Shown: positions 18,324 through 31,161 of the stretch, in pieces
Layout: each line of letters opens with the position of its first letter
Numbering within the stretch: position 1 is the first letter of the stretch
NCBI GenBank assembly: GCA_903877945.1
Contig: CAIRFY010000042.1
Span: forward strand, 1 to 32,743
DNA: 32,743 bases
Source of the DNA: an uncultured Oscillochloris sp.
Lineage (GTDB): Bacteria > Chloroflexota > Chloroflexia > Chloroflexales > Chloroflexaceae
Reading direction: 5' to 3'
The notes under the pieces: generated by a model
The model's database searches: none
What the model saw: the letters and a program-made list of their open reading frames with translations, nothing else
What the model was told of the DNA's origin: nothing
Made by a program: the position numbers and the translations under genes

Positions 18324-18446
18324 ATGTTTCAAAATGGGCACATTCAGATTTACAGTCTTGCGATGCTGCGCCGAGGCGATGACGCGCTCGTATCGAGTCA
18401 TCGCCTCATCGCCTCGGCGCTGAACTGTCACGCTAGATTGAAACAT
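18324..18446. repeat. Family B nested palindromic repeat
   Basis: Outer atgtttcaa (18324-18332)/ttgaaacat (18438-18446); inner gcgccgaggcgatga (18368-18382)/tcatcgcctcggcgc (18406-18420); contains gaactgtcacgct. Confidence 0.8.
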
Positions 18447-18853
18447 ACCCAAGCGCTGGAGTCTCCCGCCGGGGGTATTCAGCGATGTTGCAACAGCTCT
18501 GATAGGCGCTATATCTGCTGGTGGCGTTATGGTATGATCCGCCAGCACGCTTCCTCGTGTGTCGGTTCGATCTACGGGAGAGCAAGAGGGAGCCATGTGG
18601 GCGCATTTGCAAAGGGCGGTACTGAGAATCTGATAACTTCCAGACCGTCGATTGTACGGTATGACAAGCGATACATTGTACACGATCACGAGGCTGAAGA
18701 AGGACGATAACCTGCTGATTACAGGGCTGATGCAAAATCGCTTCCGGCGGGGTTCGGGGGTGGCGAAGCGATGTCGTACGGAACAGATAGTGTCTGGCAC
18801 TGCACGGATACCCAGGAATAGCGATCTGCATTATATGAAGGAGTCCCCCGTCC

Positions 18854-19897
18854 ATGGACGAGCTAGCATTTCTCACCGCGCTGTTGCACATCCCCTCGCT
18901 TTCAGGGCAGGAGGCGGCAGCGGCGGCGTTCCTGGTTGAGCAGATGCGCGGGTTCGGCTGGGAGGCGTTCGTGGATCCGGCGGGCAACGCCGTGGGCCAT
19001 CTGGGCGAGTCCGGCCCGCTGGTGGTGCTGCTTGGCCACATCGACACGGTGCCGGGCGAGGTGCCGGTGCGCGTCGAGGACGGCAAACTCTACGGGCGCG
19101 GGTCGGTGGACGCCAAAGGCCCCTTCGCCACCTTTGTGATGGCCGCCCGCCGCGCCCAGCTCGCCGGGCACCTGCGCTGTCGCCTGGCCCTGGTCGGGGC
19201 CACCGAAGAGGAGGCCGCCAGTTCGAAGGGCGCGCACTATGCCAGGGATCAGTACGCCCCGCAGTTCTGCGTGATCGGCGAGCCCAGCAGCTGGGATCGG
19301 ATCACCCTGGGCTATAAGGGTCGCCTGTTGGCCTACTACCGTCACCAGCAGCCCTCCGCCCACAGCGCCGGCGAACTGTGCGCCGCCCCTGAGCTTATGG
19401 CTGATTTCTGGGCCGCTGTGCAGGCCCGCTGCGCCGCGCACAACGCTGGCCGCGAGAAGCTTTTTGAGCAGCTTATCCCCTCGCTGCGCCGTGTGGCTAG
19501 TGGTGGCGATGGCATGGCCGACTGGGCTGAGGCCACGGTGGGCTTGCGTCTCCCCGAGGGTGTGGATCCGTCCGCCCTGGCCGAAGAGTTGGCCGCCCTG
19601 GCCGCCCCCGCCGAGCTGCGTACCGAGGGCGACTGCCCGGCCTTCCGCAGCCCGCGCACCACTCCCCTCGCCGGTGCCTTCGTGCGCGCCATCCGCGCCC
19701 AAGGCGGCCAGCCCGCTTTCCTCCACAAGACCGGCACCGCCGACATGAACGTGGTTGGCCCGGCCTGGGCCTGTCCGATTGTCGCCTACGGCCCCGGCGA
19801 CTCGCGCCTCGACCATACCCCCAACGAGCATGTTGAGGTAGACGAGTACTACAAAGCAATCTCCGTCCTCGCCGATGTACTGGCGCAGGTCGGGTAA
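18854..19897 (+). CDS. lysK: M20-family peptidase, LysK-like ([LysW]-lysine/ornithine hydrolase)
   Basis: [43 protein letters not shown]...[14 protein letters not shown]...[25 protein letters not shown] upstream of ATG. Confidence 0.78.
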   Translation: MDELAFLTALLHIPSLSGQEAAAAAFLVEQMRGFGWEAFVDPAGNAVGHLGESGPLVVLLGHIDTVPGEVPVRVEDGKLYGRGSVDAKGPFATFVMAARRAQLAGHLRCRLALVGATEEEAASSKGAHYARDQYAPQFCVIGEPSSWDRITLGYKGRLLAYYRHQQPSAHSAGELCAAPELMADFWAAVQARCAAHNAGREKLFEQLIPSLRRVASGGDGMADWAEATVGLRLPEGVDPSALAEELAALAAPAELRTEGDCPAFRSPRTTPLAGAFVRAIRAQGGQPAFLHKTGTADMNVVGPAWACPIVAYGPGDSRLDHTPNEHVEVDEYYKAISVLADVLAQVG

Positions 19898-19907
19898 GGA
19901 ACCACCG

Positions 19908-20540
19908 ATGCGTACCAGTGTCTGGCTCATTCGCCACGGGCAGACCCAGGCCAACCGCGAGCGGCGCTACCAGAGCCACAGCGACAGCCCGCTTACCAGC
20001 TACGGCCAGCGTCAGGTTGCCGCCCTGGCCGTGCGGCTGCACGCCATCCCCTTCGGCCTGATCATCACCAGCCCGCGTGAGCGCACCCGCCGAGCCGCCG
20101 AGGTAATAATGCAGGGCCACCAGGGCGTCACTCTGCGCGAGGATCCGGCCTGGGCCGAGGTGGGCCACGGGCGCTGGGAAGGACTGACCTACGCCGAGGT
20201 GCGCGCCCAGTACCCTGCCGAGGCCCGCGCCCGCTGGGACGCCGGGATCAACGGTAAGGCCGAGGGCGGCGAGAGCCTAGCCGATGCCAACGTTCGCATC
20301 AGCGCGGCGTGGCGCAGCCTGCTGCGCGATCATCCCGGCGGGCGCGTCCTGATCGCCACCCACGCCACGCCCATCCAGCTCATCCTCTGCGCCAGCCTCG
20401 GCTTGCCCCCTCAGGATCACTGGCACTGGCGGATCGACCTCGGCAGCCTCACCTGTCTCGATGTCTACCCAACCGGGGCGATCATTCGTATGGTTAATGA
20501 GGTGCCGCGTCTCTCCAAGGTTTCTAAGGAGTCGCTGTGA
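19908..20540 (+). CDS. Histidine phosphatase family protein (phosphoglycerate mutase/CobC-like)
   Basis: TSVWLIRHGQTQANRERRYQSHSDSPLTSYGQRQ; ITSPRERTRRAAEV; VLIATHATPIQLIL; 4-nt overlap with cobS suggests a CobC role. Confidence 0.85.
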   Translation: MRTSVWLIRHGQTQANRERRYQSHSDSPLTSYGQRQVAALAVRLHAIPFGLIITSPRERTRRAAEVIMQGHQGVTLREDPAWAEVGHGRWEGLTYAEVRAQYPAEARARWDAGINGKAEGGESLADANVRISAAWRSLLRDHPGGRVLIATHATPIQLILCASLGLPPQDHWHWRIDLGSLTCLDVYPTGAIIRMVNEVPRLSKVSKESL

Positions 20541-21319
20541 GCGAACAACAGAACGGCGGCGCGCCGCAATGGGGCATCTGGGGGCCGATCATCAGTCTCG
20601 GCGAGTCGTTGCGCTTCCTGACGATTATCCCGCAGCCCTGGCTGCCGCCCGCAAGTGAGGCCAGTATGGTCGCCTCGATTCCCTGGTTCCCGGCGGCTGG
20701 CGCGATCATTGGTGCGCTGCTGCTGCCCGTCGGCTGGCTGGGTGATCTGGGCTGGGGGGCGATGATTCGCGCCGTCTTTGTCGTGGTCGCTTGGGGTATT
20801 ATCACCAGCGGCCTGCACCTCGATGGCCTGAGCGACACCTTCGACGGCGTGATGAGCTGGCGCACCCGCGAGCGCAAGCTGGAGATCATGCGCGACAGCC
20901 GGATCGGCGCGATGGGAGCCATCGCCATTGGCGCGGTGCTGCTGCTCAAGGTTGCCTTCCTGGCCGGGGCCGGGCCGCGCTGGTGGCAGGCCGCCTTGGT
21001 GGCCCCCGCCCTGGGCCGCTGGGTCAACTGCTACGCTATCTTCTGGTTCCCCTCGGCCCGTGAGGGCGGGCTGGGGCGCAGCTTCAACGCCCAGGTGCGC
21101 CGCCCCGACTTTTGGCTCGCCAGCATCTTCGCCCTCTCCTTCGCGATCATCGTCGCCGGGCCGTCTGGCCTGGTCGCCGCCCTGCTCGTCCTGGCCGGGT
21201 CGCATCTGCTCATCCGCTGGTGGGTACGCGACCTGGGCGGCCTTACCGGCGACACCTACGGCGCGCTCTGCGAGATCGGCGAGGTGGTCGCGCTGGCGGC
21301 GCTTACCTGGGGGGGCTGA
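20537..21319 (+). CDS. cobS: Adenosylcobinamide-GDP ribazoletransferase
   Basis: ESLRFLTIIPQP...LHLDGLSDTFDGVMSWRTRERKLEIMRDSRIGAMGAIAIGAVLLLKVAFL; multi-TM protein. Confidence 0.93.
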   Translation: MSEQQNGGAPQWGIWGPIISLGESLRFLTIIPQPWLPPASEASMVASIPWFPAAGAIIGALLLPVGWLGDLGWGAMIRAVFVVVAWGIITSGLHLDGLSDTFDGVMSWRTRERKLEIMRDSRIGAMGAIAIGAVLLLKVAFLAGAGPRWWQAALVAPALGRWVNCYAIFWFPSAREGGLGRSFNAQVRRPDFWLASIFALSFAIIVAGPSGLVAALLVLAGSHLLIRWWVRDLGGLTGDTYGALCEIGEVVALAALTWGG

Positions 21320-21337
21320 TGTAACGTCGCGTGATTG

Positions 21338-21393
21338 CCGCTCAGCCCTCACCCCCCAGCCCCCTCTCCCCGTGAGGGAGAGGGGCAGGGGGC
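21338..21393. repeat. Family A repeat, copy A5 (short form)
   Basis: ttgccgctcagccctcaccccccagccccctctccccgtgagggagaggggcaggggg. Confidence 0.8.
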
Positions 21394-21465
21394 CGATGTT
21401 GCTATATACCCTGGACGCTTACCTGGGGGACTGATCAAGATTGTAGAATAGCGTATACTAAACAC

Positions 21466-22701
21466 ATGACAACACTGCCGGAAGGCTTCACCATCCTGGC
21501 CATAGAGACATCCTGCGACGAGACGGCGGCGGCCGTGGTGCGCGGCGGGCGCACCATCCTGTCCAACGTCGTCGCCTCACAGATGGACATGCATAGCCGC
21601 TACGGCGGTGTAGTGCCCGAGGTCGCCTCGCGCCAGCACATCATCAGCCTGGTTCCCGTGGTGCGCGAGGCGCTGGCGGCGCTGCCCGGCGGCTGGGCCG
21701 ATATTCACGCGGTGGCCGCCACCCACGGCCCTGGACTCAGCGGCGCGCTGCTCACCGGACTCAACGCCGCCAAGGCTATCGCCTGGCAGCGTGGTCTGCC
21801 CTTCGTGGGCGTGAACCACCTGGAGTCGCATATCTACGCGAGTTGGCTGGATGTTGATGACGGAGTGACAAAGCAACCGGGCGATAAGGTGACAGATCTC
21901 ACCCCCTCACCCCGTCACCCCCTTACCCCGTCACCCCCTCACCTCGTCACCCCCTCACCCCCTCACCTCGTCACCCCCTCACCCCCCGAGTTCCCCCTCG
22001 TCGCCCTGGTGGTCTCCGGCGGTCACACGCTGCTGGCCCTGCTGCGCGGCCACGGCGACTACACGATCCTCGGGCAGACCCGCGACGACGCAGTGGGTGA
22101 GGCGTTCGATAAGGTGGCCCGCATCCTGGGCCTGGGCTACCCCGGTGGCCCGGCCATTCAGCAGGTCGCCCAGAGCGCCCAGCCGCCCGTCGGTGTGCTA
22201 CCCCGCGCCTGGTTGCGCGACAGCTACGACTTCTCGTTCAGCGGCCTGAAGACCGCTGTGCTTCACAAGGTACAGGAGCGCCAGGATCGCCAGGATCGCC
22301 TGCCGAAAGTTGACGTTAAAGCGAAGGCTGGTCGCCCGGTGCTTGGCTCCCAGCCTCCCCCAGTCCCTAGCCCTCCGCCCCCCCTCGACGCTGCCTGGGT
22401 CGCCCAGATGGCCTACGCCTTCCAGGAGTCGGTGGTGGACGTACTCTCGACCAAGACGGTTGATGCTGCGCGTCAGCACGGGGCGACCGCGATCATCCTG
22501 GCTGGCGGGGTGGCCGCCAACACCCGCCTGCGCAGCGAACTCTCCCGCCGCGCTGCGGTGCCCGTGCGCTTCCCGCCGATTGCGCTCTGCACCGATAACG
22601 CGGCTATGGTCGCCGCCGCCGCCTTCTATCGCTTCGCGGCTGGGGCGCAGAGCGGGTGGGATCTGGATGTGACGCCGAATCTGAAGCTGGGTATGTCCTA
22701 G
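21466..22701 (+). CDS. tsaD: tRNA N6-adenosine threonylcarbamoyltransferase TsaD, with two lineage-specific insertions
   Basis: ILAIETSCDETAAAVVRGG...HSRYGGVVPEVASRQHI...HGPGLSGALLTGLNAAKAIAW...VNHLESHIYASWL...FPLVALVVSGGHTLL...YDFSFSGLKTAVLH...LAGGVAANTRLR...CTDNAAMVAAA. Confidence 0.96.
   Translation: MTTLPEGFTILAIETSCDETAAAVVRGGRTILSNVVASQMDMHSRYGGVVPEVASRQHIISLVPVVREALAALPGGWADIHAVAATHGPGLSGALLTGLNAAKAIAWQRGLPFVGVNHLESHIYASWLDVDDGVTKQPGDKVTDLTPSPRHPLTPSPPHLVTPSPPHLVTPSPPEFPLVALVVSGGHTLLALLRGHGDYTILGQTRDDAVGEAFDKVARILGLGYPGGPAIQQVAQSAQPPVGVLPRAWLRDSYDFSFSGLKTAVLHKVQERQDRQDRLPKVDVKAKAGRPVLGSQPPPVPSPPPPLDAAWVAQMAYAFQESVVDVLSTKTVDAARQHGATAIILAGGVAANTRLRSELSRRAAVPVRFPPIALCTDNAAMVAAAAFYRFAAGAQSGWDLDVTPNLKLGMS
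21864..21988. repeat. 8-bp (ACCCCSTC/GTCACCNN-type) tandem repeat inserted in the tsaD coding sequence
   Basis: accccctc/accccgtc/acctcgtc units preceded by inverted GTGAC motifs; encodes TPSPPHLVTPSPPHLVTPSPP. Confidence 0.88.
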
Positions 22702-22730
22702 GTACAATACGTCGATCTCGCACCGACCTT

Positions 22731-22789
22731 GCCCCCTCACCCCCGGCCCCTCTCCCTCACGGGGAGAGGGGGCTGGGGGGTGAGGGCCG
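22731..22789. repeat. Family A repeat, copy A6, between convergent tsaD and hisN (possible terminator)
   Basis: gccccctcacccccggcccctctccctcacggggagagggggctggggggtgagggcc, long hairpin. Confidence 0.78.
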
Positions 22790-22809
22790 TTCGGCGGTGG
22801 CCTCGTGTC

Positions 22810-23586
22810 CTACGCCCCCCGGATCAACCCCAACACCTCGTCCAGCACCAGGCCGTTGGTGCCGATCCCCTCGCCGCCGTCAATCGTCGGCGTGCCCTTC
22901 CAGTCGGTGTAGGTGCCACCGGCCTCCTGGAGAATGGGGGCCAGGGCCGCCGCGTCCCAGATGTTCATCGCCGGGTCGAGGGCCAGTTCGGCCCGCCCGG
23001 TCGCCACCAGCAGATAGCCGTAGCAGTCGGCCCAGGTGCGGAACATGCCGGTCGCCCCTAGGATGCGCGCAAACGCCGCGCCCTTGCCCCACTCCTCGTA
23101 GCCCGTCGCCACCGTTGCCACCGCCAGGCTTTCGCGCAGCCTGCCCACGCTCGACACCCGGCACTGTCGCCCGTTCCACCAGCAGCCCTGCCCCGTGCCT
23201 GCGGAGACCACCTCGCCCAAGGCTGGCATATTCACCACGCCCACCAGCGGCTCGCCGTCGCGTAATACCCCCACCATCACCCCGTAGAGCGGCACCCCGC
23301 GTACAAACGACTTTGTGCCGTCAATTGGGTCGAGTACCCAGCGGTACTCGGCGTCGGCCCCGCCGCTCAGTCCATCTTCCTCGCCCAGCACGGCGTGATC
23401 CGGGTAGCGCGCCGTGATCTGCGCCCGCAGGTACGCCTCCGACTCGCGATCCGCCACCGTCACCGGCGACTCGTCGGCCTTGTGGTCTACCGCCACTCCG
23501 CTCTGGAAGTGGCGCAGAGTGATCTTCCCCGCCTGCCAGGCGATGGTGTTGGCAAAATCTAGTAGCTCTTTGATCTTCTCTGCCAT
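22810..23586 (-). CDS. hisN: Inositol monophosphatase-family protein, probably histidinol-phosphatase HisN
   Basis: KADESPVTVADRESEAYLRAQITARYPDHAVLGEEDG...YRWVLDPIDGTKSFVRGVPLYGVMVGVL...DPAMNIWDAAALAPILQEAGG; ATG at 23586. Upstream ORF extension is repeat-derived. Confidence 0.85.
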   Translation of the reverse strand: MAEKIKELLDFANTIAWQAGKITLRHFQSGVAVDHKADESPVTVADRESEAYLRAQITARYPDHAVLGEEDGLSGGADAEYRWVLDPIDGTKSFVRGVPLYGVMVGVLRDGEPLVGVVNMPALGEVVSAGTGQGCWWNGRQCRVSSVGRLRESLAVATVATGYEEWGKGAAFARILGATGMFRTWADCYGYLLVATGRAELALDPAMNIWDAAALAPILQEAGGTYTDWKGTPTIDGGEGIGTNGLVLDEVLGLIRGA

Positions 23587-23610
23587 GAAGAATCTCCTTT
23601 GGATTGTGGA

Positions 23611-23686
23611 GAGGACGCGAGGACACGATACGAGTGCCTCATCGCGTCCTCGCCTCGTCGCCGAACTGTCACGCTGAATTGAAACC
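23611..23686. repeat. Family B palindromic repeat
   Basis: gaggacgcga (23611-23620)/tcgcgtcctc (23642-23651); ccgaactgtcacgctgaattgaaacc matches the right side of the 18.3-kb copy. Confidence 0.75.
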
Positions 23687-23700
23687 TTGTCTTGTAGCGA

Positions 23701-23770
23701 AATCCACAATCCACAATCCACAATCCACAATCCACAATCCACAATCCACAATCCACAATCCACAATCCAC
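23701..23770. repeat. Perfect heptanucleotide tandem array (AATCCAC)x10
   Basis: Ten uninterrupted copies of aatccac between kinase stop (23773) and hisN. Confidence 0.98.
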
Positions 23771-23772
23771 AC

Positions 23773-27356
<3,584 letters not shown>

Positions 27357-27360
<4 letters not shown>

Positions 27361-28490
27361 ATGCCGGTGCTGGCGTGCTGAAGCGCGGCGATTACCACAT
27401 CAGTCTGTGCGGGGGTGCCCACACTAATTCGGATGTAGTCGCGCAGCAAGGGGGTATTGTAGTAGCGCACCAGTACGCCCATGCGCTCCAGGGCCAGCTT
27501 CAGCTCGTGGGCGTTGCCCCGCGTCACCCGGCAGAGGATGAAGTTTGACTCGCTGGGATACGGCACGAGGAAGGGCAGATTGCTCAGGTGCGCCAGCAGC
27601 CGACTGCGCTCGGCCACAATCCGGGCCACATTGGCCCGCAAGTAGTCCAGGTCGTCGAGGGCGGCGATGGCGGTTATCTCGGCGCCAAGGCTGAGGTTAT
27701 AGGGCTGCTTGATCTTCCAGAGTTGGGTGATCATCCAGTCGGGGAAGATTCCGTAGCCGATACGCATCCCGGCTAGACCGGCCCACTTGCTGAAGGTGCG
27801 CAGCACCGCCAGGTTCTCGTGCTGGCTCACCCAGGGTATCACGCTGGCGTCGCCGTCTGGATCGACAAACTCCATATATGCCTCGTCCACCACCACGAGC
27901 AGCGGCAGGCGCAGCAGCCGCTCGATCTCGTCGGGCGGGGTGAGGTTGCCGGTGGGGTTGTTCGGCGAGGTGAGGAAGAGGACTTTGGCCCGGCTGACAG
28001 CGGCAGCCACCTCAATCGCCGGGATGTCCAGGGAAAAGTCGGCGCGGCGCGGCACGCGGATCACCCGCCCCCCGTTCACGCCGGTATCGAAGCTGTACAT
28101 GCCGAAGGTGGGTGGACAGTCGATCACCGCATCGCCGGGCGACAGAAAGAGCCGCAGCACCAGATCGATCAACTCATCAGCACCTGCCCCGCACAGGATG
28201 CGCTCAACCGGCTGACCCACATAGCCGCTCAGAGCTGTGCGCAGCCTGGTCTGGTTGGGGTCGGTGTAGATCGCGATTGAGAGACGGCCCGTGGGGCCGT
28301 CTGTCGTCGCCAGATCCGCCAGAGCTTGCGCAGTTCGCGGCGATGGGCCGTACGGATTTTCATTAGCATCGAGCTTCACCAGCCGCTCAATGGGAATTCC
28401 TAAGCGAGCTGCCAGCACGTCAAGGGGTAGGATGGGCGTGTAGGGCTCAAGCCCAGCGATCTCGGGCCGGATCAGGTTGGTAATTGACAT
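27357..28490 (-). CDS. hisC: Histidinol-phosphate aminotransferase
   Basis: LVKLDANENPYGPSPRTAQAL...ILCGAGADELIDLVLRLFLSPGDAVIDCPPTFGMYSFDTGVNGG...LTSPNNPTGNLTP...VVDEAYMEFV...LRTFSKWAGLAGMRIGYGIFP; ATG at 28490; 4-nt overlap with downstream kinase. Confidence 0.94.
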
Positions 28491-28565
28491 CAGGGTATTC
28501 CTCAGCTTAGCTGCGCACCCCATGATACCATGCGCAGACGTGCGTCACATCCAGGACGGTGGTCT

Positions 28566-28573
28566 GCTACAAT
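28566..28573 (+). promoter_or_regulatory. Extended -10 element TGC-TACAAT upstream of FHA/C11 gene
   Basis: tgctacaat at 28565-28573; no clear -35. Confidence 0.35.
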
Positions 28574-28661
28574 AGAGGTGTGTGCCGCAGCACACCCATC
28601 TCCTCTGCATCACCATATTACACTCCACATGTACCCTCCGCCACAGAACAGGAGGTTTGTC

Positions 28662-31112
28662 GTGCCGTTGCAGATCGTGGCGCTCAGCGGCCCTCTGGCG
28701 GGCCGCATCTTTCCACTTGGCAACGTGCCCCTGAGCCTGGGGCGAACCCCTGAGAATGCGGTTGTTCTTGCCAGCGCCCTGGCTTCGCGCCACCACGCCG
28801 AGCTGCGTTACGAGGGCAATGGCTATGTCCTCTATGATCTGGGCAGTTCTAACGGCACGTTGGTGAATGGCCAGCGCGTCCAGACCGTACACCTGAACCC
28901 CGGCGATGTGATCACCATTGGCGATGAGTCGTTTCGCTTCGACGCACCGGCGATGGACAAGACGTTGCTGGTCGGCGGTACTCATCCACCACCAGCCTTT
29001 GCTGCCCAAACCCCGCTGCCGCCTGTTGCGCTGCCCCCCGCCTATGCGCCCACCCCGTCCCGCCCCAGGTCGCGCACGCCGATTGTGATTGTCGTCGGCC
29101 TGCTGCTGGCCTGTGCGGTGGTCGCGGGCCTGGCTGGCGGCGCGCTGCTGATCACCCGTATCTCTGGCGGTGGTTCTGCGACCACGCAGCCCGTGGCGGG
29201 AACCAGCGCCGCCGGGGGCCAGGCAGCGCCCGCCCCGGTGCCCACCCGTGTCCCCGCTTCTGGACAAGACGCCGCCTGGACGGTGATGGTCTACCTGGAC
29301 GGCGACAATAATCTGGAGGCCGACGCCCTGGCCGACTTCGCCGAGATGGCCAAAGTCGGATCGAACGACTCGATCAAGATCGTCGTCCAGTTCGACCGGG
29401 TGCAGTCGCGGGAGGCGTGGGACGACACCTCGGCGGGGGACTGGGACAGTACCAAGCGTTTCTTGGTGGGGAAAGATATGCGGCCCACGCCGGGGAATGC
29501 GCTTGAGGATCTTGGCGAGCAGAACATGGGCGATCCGACCGTCCTGGCCGACTTTGTCGCGTGGGGGGTGACGACCTACCCTGCCCAGCACTACGCCCTG
29601 ATCATCTGGGATCACGGCGGCTCGTGGCTGGGGCTTGCCAGTGATGACACCGACCAGGATCAGCTAAACCTGCCGGAACTGAGCGCGGCTCTGGAAACGG
29701 CCCGCCAGAAGACAGGATTCGGCACCCTCGACCTGATTGGCTTCGACGCCTGCCTGATGGCGCAACTCGATGTTCTGATGGCGATTGAACCCTACGCGCA
29801 CGTGGCGGTGGCCTCGGCGGAACTGGAGCCACGTCAGGGCTGGGCCTGGGATACGTGGCTAGAATCCCTGGCCGCAGACCCGTCCCAGGACGCGCTGACC
29901 ATCGCGCCGGTGATTGTGCAGACCTACATCGACTCGTACCAGTCTGTTCATGAGAACGACGTGACCCTCTCGGCGTTCGACCTGCGCAAGCTACCCGCGC
30001 TGACCCAGCAGGTTGACCGGCTGGCACAGGCGATGCTCGCTGATATGCGTGGCTCGTACACCGCAATCGGCCAGGCCCGCTCGTATGTGGATGTCTACGC
30101 GCCCGCGTACTCCGAGCAGTTTAACTCCGTGGATCTGGGGCAGTTCGCTGGGTTGCTGCCTGAGCAGGGGGCGAAGGGCGAGGTGGCGGCGGCGGCGGCC
30201 GATCTGGGCAACGCCCTTACGCAGGCCCGCATTGCCAACGGCACCGGGAGCTACCACGCGAAGGTCAGCGGCCTGTCGATCTACTTCCCGCAACTGGCCG
30301 AGCTGTATGTGGACGCCTACGAGCGCGGGTCGCCCCTGCCACGCGCCACAAAATGGGCCGACTTCCTGAAGAACTACCAGAGCGCGGGCGACACGGCGGT
30401 GACGACGCCGACGATCAGCGACCTGCAGATTGACCGCACCAGTGTGAGTCCACATACGCCGGTGACGCTGAGCGGCTCGCTCAGCGGCAGCGATAGTGCC
30501 TACGTCTTCTCCTTCATCGGTATCCCCAACGCCAGCCGCGACACGGTGGATCTGATCTCGGTAGATTTCATCTACCCGCCGGGGGCGGGGCCGGGCAGCG
30601 CTGCGCCGAAGTGGCCCAATGGTAAATTTGACCTGAGCCTGAACTGGGACGCAACCAACTGGTACTTGAGCAACGGCAGGGATCAGATCGAGGCGCTGCT
30701 GGGGCCGGTGAAGTACGGCAGCGGATTCTACGGCGTGGAGGGCGTCTATACCTCGCGGGCCACTGGCGAGCAGATCGACGCTGGCTTGATCTTCAGCGTG
30801 AGCGGCACTCAGGGCGAACTGACCCGGATCTGGGGCTTCCCGAAGTCAGCGGGCAAGCAGGAGGCCCAGCCCTACGAACTGAACCCGGCTGCGGGCGATA
30901 CGTTCACCGCCTACACACGCAGCTACACCGATACTGGCGGCAGCCTCAAGCCCGCCCGCGTGAAGGGGCAGACGATCACGTTTGGCGACACGCCCCTGAG
31001 CGCGAGCGACGGGCCAACCCTGAGCGGCGATTATGTGATGGGCTTTCTGGTGCGCGACATCGCTGGGAACTATAGCTATGATTATGTTGATGTGACTGTG
31101 ACGAATCCGTAA
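28662..31112 (+). CDS. FHA-domain protein fused via a TM segment to a clostripain (C11)-family cysteine protease
   Basis: FHA: LSLGRTPENAVVLASALASRHHAELRYEGNGYVLYDLGSSNGTLVNGQRV; TM PIVIVVGLLLACAVVAGLAGGALLI; C11: TVMVYLDGDNNLEADALADFAEM...IWDHGGSWLG...IGFDACLMAQLDV; GTG start with AGGAGG upstream. Confidence 0.88.
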   Translation: MPLQIVALSGPLAGRIFPLGNVPLSLGRTPENAVVLASALASRHHAELRYEGNGYVLYDLGSSNGTLVNGQRVQTVHLNPGDVITIGDESFRFDAPAMDKTLLVGGTHPPPAFAAQTPLPPVALPPAYAPTPSRPRSRTPIVIVVGLLLACAVVAGLAGGALLITRISGGGSATTQPVAGTSAAGGQAAPAPVPTRVPASGQDAAWTVMVYLDGDNNLEADALADFAEMAKVGSNDSIKIVVQFDRVQSREAWDDTSAGDWDSTKRFLVGKDMRPTPGNALEDLGEQNMGDPTVLADFVAWGVTTYPAQHYALIIWDHGGSWLGLASDDTDQDQLNLPELSAALETARQKTGFGTLDLIGFDACLMAQLDVLMAIEPYAHVAVASAELEPRQGWAWDTWLESLAADPSQDALTIAPVIVQTYIDSYQSVHENDVTLSAFDLRKLPALTQQVDRLAQAMLADMRGSYTAIGQARSYVDVYAPAYSEQFNSVDLGQFAGLLPEQGAKGEVAAAAADLGNALTQARIANGTGSYHAKVSGLSIYFPQLAELYVDAYERGSPLPRATKWADFLKNYQSAGDTAVTTPTISDLQIDRTSVSPHTPVTLSGSLSGSDSAYVFSFIGIPNASRDTVDLISVDFIYPPGAGPGSAAPKWPNGKFDLSLNWDATNWYLSNGRDQIEALLGPVKYGSGFYGVEGVYTSRATGEQIDAGLIFSVSGTQGELTRIWGFPKSAGKQEAQPYELNPAAGDTFTAYTRSYTDTGGSLKPARVKGQTITFGDTPLSASDGPTLSGDYVMGFLVRDIAGNYSYDYVDVTVTNP

Positions 31113-31161
31113 ATTACGAAGAATGTAGACATGAAACCCTGCGTAAAAAGTGAGGTGGGCG

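Noticed and set aside
18306-18710. 134-aa + strand ORF in the lysK upstream region
   Set aside because: First part is repeat-derived, no RBS and no recognisable domain.
18902-19954. 350-aa minus-strand ORF antisense to lysK
   Set aside because: Antisense shadow of a clear M20 peptidase.
20465-21352. 295-aa minus-strand ORF antisense to cobS
   Set aside because: No recognisable domain; starts inside family A repeat (MRAERQ) and mirrors the cobS frame.
23701-23770. Heptamer array ORF (WIVDCGL repeats) as a coding N-terminal extension of hisN
   Set aside because: The HisN family begins at MAEKIKELLDFAN (23586); the upstream extension consists only of repeat-derived sequence.
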